Source of the DNA: Perca fluviatilis
Taxonomy: Eukaryota; Chordata; Actinopteri; Perciformes; Percidae
Direction: 5' to 3'
Assembly: GCF_010015445.1 (NCBI RefSeq)
Contig: NC_053127.1
Span: 24,592,745 to 24,656,744 of the forward strand
DNA length: 64,000 bases
Positions 56,020 through 64,000 of this stretch are shown in pieces. The translations under genes were made by a program, and so were the position numbers. Every line of letters begins with the position of its first letter. Positions within the stretch are counted from its first letter, which is position 1. A model generated the notes under the pieces. It did no database searches, had not been told where the DNA came from, and saw nothing but the letters and a program-made list of their open reading frames with translations.

Positions 56020-56400
56020 AATCTATTTTGAACAAGACTATCGCCATGTTAGCAGCCCTGAGGCTGTACAGTGGTAAAGCTAAATCCTAATGCTAGCATG
56101 GAAACATCCTCACAGTGGCAATGCTACCATGCTAATGTTTAGCAGGCTAAATTTACCAGGTTCACCATTAGTGTAGCCTGTTAGCATGACGAACATTTGC
56201 TAATAAGCGCTAAACACAAGAGACTGACGGAAAAGTGAAAAGTCAGGGAACCACCAAAGTCATTAGAATGTATCTTCTAGGGACCATGAACATCTGTACA
56301 ACGTTTTATGATGATCCATCTAATAGTTAGTTCAGTCTGGACCAAAGTAGGCCGACAGACAGACAGACATTGCCATTCATGAAATATACCAACTCCGAGG
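56020..56400 (+). repeat. Dispersed teleost repeat (GTTAGCATG / AGTCAGGGAACCACC type)
   Basis: Contains the ordered words GCTACCATGCTAATG, GTTAGCATGACGAAC, GAAAAGTCAGGGAACCACC, GGGACCATGAACATCTGTAC, CAGTCTGGACCAAAGT and GACATTGCCATTCATG, remembered as a very common dispersed repeat in percomorph genomes. No coding capacity; class not assigned. Confidence 0.65.
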
Positions 56401-58930
56401 GGTGCCTATTACGTTCAATAGTTACGCCAAAGGGTCCTGACCAAACGTCCACATATTACGACTTGGGAGTGAGAACGTGTTGAATATACACATATATTTA
56501 TCTTTTAGATACCTTGACAGTTTGGATATTATAATCAGCATTTCCATACAGCAGTTCTGCTGACTGCATGTTATTGTGACTATTTTTTGTAAATATTTAG
56601 TAATGTTTTTCAGAGATGATACATTTTACAAAGCAAAATGTGATCACGTCTAAAAAAAATAAATAAGTAACAGGTGACTTTCTGAACTCCAGTGTAGGAG
56701 GAAAAGTTGTGTGTCAGCATGTAAAGAAAAAACACCCATACATGATAGACGCTGGTAGCTTTGGACAATCCACAAACTCTCTAAGACTAACACTAAGCAG
56801 TGCTGAGGAAGTTCGGTACATATGCCCTGATTATGCCCTCATTGAAATCCTCTGATAATGCAACGGACTGTCATCATCCATCACGGAAACTGTCTGTATA
56901 TTTAGGCTCAGTGGTCTCAGAAACATACTGTATGTCCCCGGTTGTTGTCTGTCTAGTGACAAAAAACGCTTACTTATACTCTGCATCTCTGCATGTAATC
57001 CCACAAGGCCCATCATTCATTTCCTGTTTACTTGCACTCCTCTGTGGCCACTCTTCTTGACACTGTTGTTCGTGAGAGAGGGGAAGATGGAGTGAGTTAC
57101 AAAAGACTGGAAATCCATATACGCAGGCAGATACTGTGACACAGGTCACGTTGTCTCTTTAGCTGTGCACTAAAGAGATCCAGATTTCTATTATTGAAAT
57201 CAGACAAGACACAGTCCGGCTGTAATGATGGAACTGCAGCTCAAAATATATAAAACAAGTGCATGATGATGAGACAGTGTGCCCATTGGAGCATCCACAT
57301 GATCTCAACAGCAGGGCCACCAGTGTCGCCTGAGGACTGTAAGGCAAGTGCAGCTGGCCTGCTGATGATTTCTTTTGGGTCATCAGTAATATTCTCTCAG
57401 CAAACTGCTGCATATGCTAGGTGGAATTAAGCTTTGTGTGCTGGTGGGCTGCTGTGGAGGAGGAGGCGTGGGGGCAGTTTGTGTGATATGGGCCATTGAC
57501 TGCTTTTCCATAGCTCAGGAACAATAATGAGATTTTTTTTCCTTCAGAATATCAGTGCCGCCATTCAGCTCACTGATTGTGTTTATGAAATTGTGCATAC
57601 ATCTCTCAATGCTGGAGCAGGGGAAGGGAAAGCTATTTTCAAAACATTAGCAAATTGTTTTCTGTTATTGTGCAGAGATTGATAAGAGTATGCGTTGTCT
57701 AAACACTAGTCTAGCATTACCAGACCTATCTCACGCACGCATGCATGCATGCACGAACGCACACACACAGGGAAAAAACTGAAAATAGCAAAAGCATGCT
57801 TTTTTGCATATTGCTCTTTCCATTAAAAAAGAGAAAACAACCTAGCTAAAAAACTGTAAACTGTATAACCTTTCCTTCATACTGCCATTAAGCTGTAACT
57901 ACAGTAAATCCAATTGTTTGCACTAGTTTAGATGTATTTCTGCAATAAAAATATATTTACCATAATGCAGTTTATGTGGTTGCTGTTTTTACTTAATTCA
58001 TATGTATGCCTCATGCATTTGATGTATTATTGTATACTGTGCTGCTTATGAAATGTTCATGATGAGATATAAAAATAAGCCTTGAGCTTGACCTTGCCTT
58101 TGAAATCTCTGGCATATTTCTCACCAGCAGATATTGTGTCAAATGACTTGAGATTTCCCACAGATCACCTTTTACCTGATAAAAACCTTTGCATGGCAGC
58201 GTTAACCCAATGCTTTAGTTCCTTCTCATGCGTGGTAGGGTACAGCTCTCAGTAGTGTTTGCAGTGAAACTGATTTTCTGAGCATTTCATTGCGTTGAAA
58301 ATTTTTTGTAATGTTTGTATCATAAAAGCAAATACTTAGACAATGATACCATATCACATATTACGCTGCGCTGTGATATGGCTCTTTCAGAGATGTTTTC
58401 TCTGACTTGTTTTTTAAATTGATCACAAATCTTACAAATGCGGTATGAAAGCTGTTGAACACTGCTGCAGATAATACTGTATGGATTTTTTGGGGCTAAT
58501 TAACGAACTGCTGACCTTTCTTTCTAGTGGAGATCTGTGCCATTTAGACAAGGAGGTCATTGTATTGGTGATGTTTTATACTGGGAAAAATCTGAAGGTG
58601 TTGTGTCAGAATGTCTTAGTGACTCATACTCTATCTGTTCTACTAAAACAATATTAGATTCAGCATGCCTCTTGGCCTGTTGGCAATTAACAGTATTTTC
58701 ACCTACACACATACTGTATATCTCTCATTAATCTAATTGCAGTCATAGTTTTGGGATGCCTCAGCACAAGGGGGACTGGAAATGTACTGCAATCTCACTG
58801 GGTATGGAGGTACATTTTCTTTTTCCAAAGTAGAGACTACAGGCTGTAATGTGAGCCTTAAAAGCCAGGCATTTGCAGCACCCAGCCAAGTAATCATTAA
58901 TCCATCGGTAATGATCCCATCAACACCATT
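56401..58930. other. No gene seen
   Basis: AT-rich sequence without supported exons. Open frames at 56800-57060 and 58537-58731 have no recognised similarity or splice context. A short GCATGCAT/ACGCAC tract lies at about 57731-57770. Confidence 0.5.
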
Positions 58931-58931
58931 A

Positions 58932-58964
58932 CCCCCCACCCCCCCCGCTCCCCCCGCTCCCCCC
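58932..58964 (-). other. G-quadruplex candidate (C-rich on + strand)
   Basis: Four runs of six to eight C (with ACC and GCT between) on the + strand correspond to four G-runs of at least six on the minus strand, with short loops. Confidence 0.75.
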
Positions 58965-59894
58965 TTGGCATTTACTTTGTATTTTTGCTCTGTCCTCCAG
59001 TAATAATTGACACTCTCACCTACTTCTACAGTCTCTTGCTCTCTAGTTTGCTCTAAGGCAGCTATTGATTCTGAAGCATCGGATCCATGAAGACAATGAT
59101 GATGAACAATGAACAGACAGCTGCATCCTCTGTGATATGGGCCAAAAGTGATGGCCTTTTTAAGCATGTAATGCCTCATCTGGTGGATAATATGAGAGAA
59201 AAGAGGGACACAATATGTGAATTTTCTGACTCAGTTAGCTCATGGCCTCCTAGGCTTTTTTAATGCACGTGGCTACATACAGCTCACGAGTCTAAACATT
59301 GGGGCTATAATTACTTTGATTCTAAAAATGACTGAAAGTGTATGTTTCTTTTTCTGTAAGAAAGAGAGTCACCAGTCTGCATTTGACTCTCTAAGTATTT
59401 CAAATTCCATCTCCATGGTAAGCATTCTGCTAAAGTTGTGTGTGACAACATATACAATAACATATATATATATATATATACAAACTAAATATTATATAAG
59501 TAGGAAAACAACATCTACATGTTAATGATCAATACTTGTCTGTCAAACCTTCACCATGTGTAACAACAATTTGCTAGTCTTCAGACCTCACATTACATCT
59601 TATTTAACATAATTTATATTAGGGGAATAATGAAACATCAAAGTAATGGGATTACAGTTATCTCATCCCTTGGAGTTTTGATAAAGTAATTCAAAAATAT
59701 GTAGATAGTGGTCATATAAAACCTAATTTAAATGTATTAACATCATCTACAGCTAATTCATTTGTACATGTAAAAAGTAAAGCTTAATTTATTGCTCTTA
59801 ATATTTGTAAGATATATTACTCAGTTGGAGTTATCTATCAAATTATGTTACCATGTTCAGTATTATCTCACAGTGTTTGTTAGATTGATAGACT

Positions 59895-61520
59895 CCTCTT
59901 GCATTATGTAAAGATTATATGAGCTCAAGAACAATTTCTGTGAAGATGCACACAGTAAAACTAATTTTTCTGAGAAAGTCAATAGTCTCACACAGCACGC
60001 TCCTGTTTGTCTCGTATCTCCACCTTCTCAAAAACAATCCAGGCACCGGTTTCACATACAAAGCTGTCCGCCTTCTTGGCTGCAGACTATTTGCCATTCC
60101 CAGAAGGTCATTTGGTTAATGCACATTTGAGTTTTCATGGACTCTTAACTAGTTTTTAATCAGCAATTATTAGTGAATTGGAAGGCTGTGCAGGCGTATG
60201 ACTCTCTGCTGGCGGGAGAGTGCCCATCAATGTCACGTCAATTTCCATGCCAAAGGCTACATTAGGCCTGGAGTCTGGGAGGAAAGAGCCACCTGAGTGC
60301 CTCATCTCCCCATCCACAGCAGTCTTCCCATCAACTATTGACTCTATTACACAGCTCTGTCAAAAGAATTTTCCGCTTCAAAAGAGGAGCAACCATTACA
60401 TTGCTGTGCAGGGAGATAATTTAGTGATGCACATAAAATTAAGTGCATATCCATTGAACATTGCTCATTATTGCACTTGCATTCCTATAATGCCAGGCTT
60501 CTGTGAGGATCCTGGATGTTTCCCAACCTTTCATTCATTTTCAAGGTATAAACTTGATTATATAGGCTGATGTACTATATAAATACCTCGTCATTTTCAT
60601 CTATATCTAAACCTACCTGTAATTGGCAATTAAACATGCCAGCATCTCAGACTTGCTCTTAATTACCGTTAATAAATGCTGAGGGGCCCTGAGGTGTCCT
60701 CTCAGGGTGGAGGATGGGGGTTGTGAGCCTCCTGCAGCACCACATCACGGCATGAATATGCATGGCAGCCAGGCATTCTTCAGCTCGCTCCTCTGCTTTG
60801 CAGGCTGACGCACACGGAGGTGGCAGCAGGCCACTACCACTTCTTCATTACGTCTCCACGGCGGCCGGAGCGTTGTTACCATGCAGCTTCCTCACAGTGG
60901 CATTCCTGCACACTGTGGCTTGTTTGTGTTTGCCAGGAGCTGTCACATTCAGCCTGTTAGCACTGGCCCATGGGAAATATGCACAGAGCCGCTGGTATGA
61001 GCAGAGGCCGTCAAATGAGCCGGTGACATGCTGCACACATATTTGGTGAAGTTTGTGTGTGTGTGTGTGTGTGTGTGTCACGGTGCGTATGAAGCCAGGT
61101 AAAAAGTTGGTAAACACCCTGGATTTCAGTGATTTTGGTTAAATGTCAAGCAAAATGTCAAAAAATATAGTACAATGTAATAAAGGAAGAGGTCACTTAA
61201 ATTAGGCAACTGTGCATTTGTAATAATTATAGTTATAATATATGATAGAAATCAGATGAATACAGGTGATTAAAACAATATTTTTACTTTAAAGCAAACT
61301 CTCATTCAACAGATTTATAACAGCTTCCTTGTCTCCGCTGTGAGCTGACATTTCGCTCCCATAATGACTGCTGATTGTCTTGAGGTGTTCCACCGAAGAC
61401 CTGAATCCTTGTATTCAAGGGCCGATGAGTGTCAAGCTCTCTGATCATAATGGCACTTTTAATTAGTACTTAATTAAAGGCAGGTGGACTGGAAAGGTCA
61501 ACCAGTTAGGCCTGTAAGTT
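59895..61520. promoter_or_regulatory. Candidate conserved non-coding / enhancer region
   Basis: Unlike its AT-rich surroundings this stretch is complex sequence without repeats. It has many homeodomain-type ATTA/TAAT cores and other developmental-enhancer-like words (GCATGAATATGCATGGCAGC near 60750, CTTAATTACCGTTAATAAATG near 60657, an inverted pair of TTAATTA sites at 61456-61480). No open frame has gene-like features. Conservation is only suspected; it cannot be tested here. A (GT)n tract at 61053-61078 lies inside. Confidence 0.3.
61053..61078. repeat. (GT)n microsatellite
   Basis: Thirteen GT units. Confidence 0.93.
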
Positions 61521-63060
61521 TAAAAACACAGACAAGTGTGAGCATCAACTGTTTGATGAATTTGTCTGCTAATTACAGTGACCAGGAATCTGGACAAACT
61601 CCAGTCAGATCTGTTAATAAAAATACATAGAATATAATAACATCACAAAGGCTACAAACATTTGTCAAGTGTGCTTACTATTTACATCTATATTGCTTGG
61701 GATTTGAAAAATATACAGCATATAGATTAGTTTTTTATCACACGTTTACAGCAATTTCAGAATTGTTATTTAACCAAAAACATTTACAAATACTGGGCAT
61801 TCAAAACATTTGACTGGCCATATATACTGTATTAACATATGTGCTGTATTCTATCTGTTTATACATCATGATTTGTGTGTTTGAAATGTTTGTATGTCAT
61901 GTATGCACATACCTTATGACTGGGCTCCACACAAGCAAAAAAAAAACAAAAAAAACAAAAAAAAAAGGAAATCAAAAGCAGCTTCTGTAAAAGTGAAACA
62001 ATAGTCCAGACTGTCAGTTGGACTATCATTCTGCCCATTACACACACACAATGACTGCAGCATGATCTAAACTTCTAGTGGCTCGGCTCTGAAAAACAGA
62101 GCTGGGAACAGTATTGATCTCAGTCAGAATTATAGATCACCTTGTCTGAATGAGTGATGAAGCTGTCGGGACTGTTGCTTTCACCTGACATGCACCCACA
62201 TTAAAAATCCTGATCCCTGAATTTCAATGCAGCAGTAACATGATGTTTACAATCATAGTCTATCACAGTTAACATACCGGTATACACAAAGATCTGATGA
62301 ATCTCTTGGAGAATATATATATATATATATATTTTTTTTTTAACATAGTCAGTGGTTCATTCGTCTGGTTCACCTCGGAAAATGAATCAGATTTTTGTTT
62401 CTGGCATGTGAAATGAATTTCTTCATCTCAAATAAAAGCAGAACTAATCACACTGTGACAAACACATCAAAGGTGTCTCTACTGATTTAAAAGGCCTGTC
62501 ATGCAGACGCCTTGTTTTCTCATCCTCAGCCTATTCGCTGAGCCTCAGCTAATATTGATGCTCTTCATGTGATACTGCTGATAGAAAATAAAGCACTGGT
62601 GGATGCCGGGCTTTTTCTCCTGAAAGCGCCGCATCTTCCTCAGTGCGTGGAGAGACCACTGAGGGGCAGCAGAATTACACGCCTACACTTTTGTTCACCG
62701 TTTGCCCCAAATGCACCGTAGTGCTCCGACTTCATTAATCCTGCTGACTTGTACCTAAGTGACCTAGAAGGATCCCGGTGCCGATATGCTGAGTGTGTGG
62801 TCGAGTGAAAATGTGGAATGGAAAAGCCTGGTTGTTTATAATAAACAGAAAGTACACGCTCTTTTGCTCCAGTATCCAGTTATGGGATGTCAGCAGATGC
62901 TATACAGTATGGGAAGTGAATGCCTCTTTGATGCGATGGTTCACCATATAATTAGAAGTGATATTAAAATACTGAGATAAATATTATCAGGTAAAAAAAT
63001 ATTTTCCCACCAAATATATTACAAAAAAATAAATGCCCAATGAAACAGGGAAAACAAGTC
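61521..63060. other. No gene seen
   Basis: AT-rich, with an A-rich run at 61938-61968 and a short (TA)n at about 62313-62331. A more complex stretch at 62480-62780 has no supported splice sites or known protein similarity. Confidence 0.5.
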
Positions 63061-64000
63061 ATATAACAATTCAGTTTATTTTATTTATTTTCCAGACAGA
63101 CACATCAATTTCTGGACCACAGTAGAGGATGGAAACCTTTCACAGACATTTTTTGTCAATATTATTATTTGAAAATACAAATATAAAATTAGACTTTCCA
63201 CATTTGATATGTGAGAGACCCCCATCCATTAATATTATTATCATTATTATTATTATTTTTTTTAGTACATTTTACAACAGGGCTTAAGCAAGCCATATGA
63301 TAACCTGAAAGATGCTTTCAGATGTCAGTCAAGTCTGTCTGTCTCTCGCCATAAAAAGTCGGTTAACATAAAAAAAGGGGCAAGTGTTAGGAATGGGCAG
63401 ACAGCAGTGAAGAGAGCTCTGTGCTCTGCCTGCAGAAACCTCACACTGCCGTCCATGCAGTCTGAAGAGCTTCCAGGCTCCCCTCTAGGCCATGCGGTCT
63501 GCTCCAAACTCGACAACACGCCAGGGGTGAACTCTCGTATTGGTGAACGTAAGCTAATAATGACTATATGTAGCTGTGTGAGGAATATTCTGTATACAGC
63601 TGAGGTCTCCAGTCTAATATTGTTCAGACAAGATGAATGAGTGAAAACTGCAAATATATATTCATCTATCCGAATATATATTGCAACTGCATGTATATAT
63701 TTAGCAATGAGCATGGGTGAGATGGCGATGGTTTGGACTGAAAAGGAAATTCACCCTAAAACACGACAGTACATTTGTGCTATTTCTGTCACCTTGGAGA
63801 GTTCAGTCTAGATTTGTGAACATGAACGCATCTTTGTCATATATCCTGAAACAAGAGATCCAACACTAGAAATGGTGGTGTTATAGTGAGAGTCACTTTG
63901 TGGACTGGGAGACTAACTTTGTGGTCACTGTGACGGTATCCAGTATCTCTCATGAGATAAGGGCACATTGTCTGGTTTAAAACCATTAGCACCACTATGA
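63061..64000 (-). other. Possible 3' UTR of a minus-strand gene beyond the window
   Basis: On the minus strand, AATAAATAAAATAAA near 63076-63092 could be a poly(A) signal cluster, and the sequence upstream of it (63100-64000, read on the minus strand) is complex and not repetitive except for an (ATT)n run at 63235-63260. No coding exon was identified, so this is weak. Confidence 0.2.

Noticed and set aside
58733..59179. 148-codon minus-strand open frame with GGAGGAGG text
   Set aside because: Covers the C-rich tract; glycine-rich part comes from G-runs and the rest lacks family similarity or splice signals.
60220..60570. 116-codon + strand open frame
   Set aside because: Lies in enhancer-like non-coding sequence; no splice sites or similarity, and length is within chance expectation.
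63325..63714. 129-codon minus-strand open frame near the right end
   Set aside because: No similarity recognised; other frames over 63400-63550 look no better, so no exon is claimed.

Overview
The window is vertebrate nuclear DNA, most probably from a ray-finned (teleost) fish. The genes are split by GT-AG introns, the three recognisable proteins are vertebrate orthologues, and the spaces between exons hold repeat types typical of teleost genomes: MITEs, a Tc1-like terminus, an APE-type LINE, and long (TA)n, (GT)n and (GATA)n tracts. There is no sign of prokaryotic, organellar or viral gene organisation. All exon boundaries were derived by hand from splice consensus, reading-frame continuity and remembered family sequences; no transcript evidence was available.

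Layout. (1) 1-14.4 kb: aifm1 (apoptosis-inducing factor, mitochondria-associated 1), + strand. Its first exon(s) lie upstream; 23 coding exons are visible, ending with a stop at 14032-14034. Between the membrane anchor and the FAD domain the gene carries eight small proline/glutamate-rich exons. Six of these form two tandem blocks of three, made by a duplication of about 1.4 kb whose second copy was later hit by an 844-bp MITE. A later intron contains about 1.8 kb of almost pure alternating purine-pyrimidine DNA. (2) 15.9-25.3 kb: a complete glycine receptor alpha-subunit gene (10 coding exons, 479 residues), nearest in memory to the alpha-4 group, + strand; its introns hold several MITEs. (3) 27.9-35.7 kb: complete nufip2 (4 coding exons, 633 residues), + strand, followed by what looks like a long 3' UTR. 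(4) 40.9-52.3 kb: a repeat block. Old MITE remnants are followed by degenerate ~150-bp repeats and a ~6.4-kb tandem array of a ~36-bp AT-rich unit with an interspersed longer block; a near-full-length but frame-broken LINE (minus strand) is inserted near the left edge of the array. (5) 52.3-64 kb: no recognisable gene. This part contains dispersed repeats, a GATA microsatellite, a perfect 33-bp palindrome, a C-rich tract able to form a G-quadruplex on the minus strand, and stretches around 59.9-61.5 kb with the look of conserved non-coding elements.

The three genes do not form a functional pathway: AIFM1 is a mitochondrial flavoprotein, the glycine receptor is a chloride channel, and NUFIP2 is an RNA-granule protein. 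What connects them is orientation (all +) and proximity. The most unusual features are the hierarchical exon multiplication in aifm1, the alternating purine-pyrimidine intron tract, and the higher-order structure of the satellite array.
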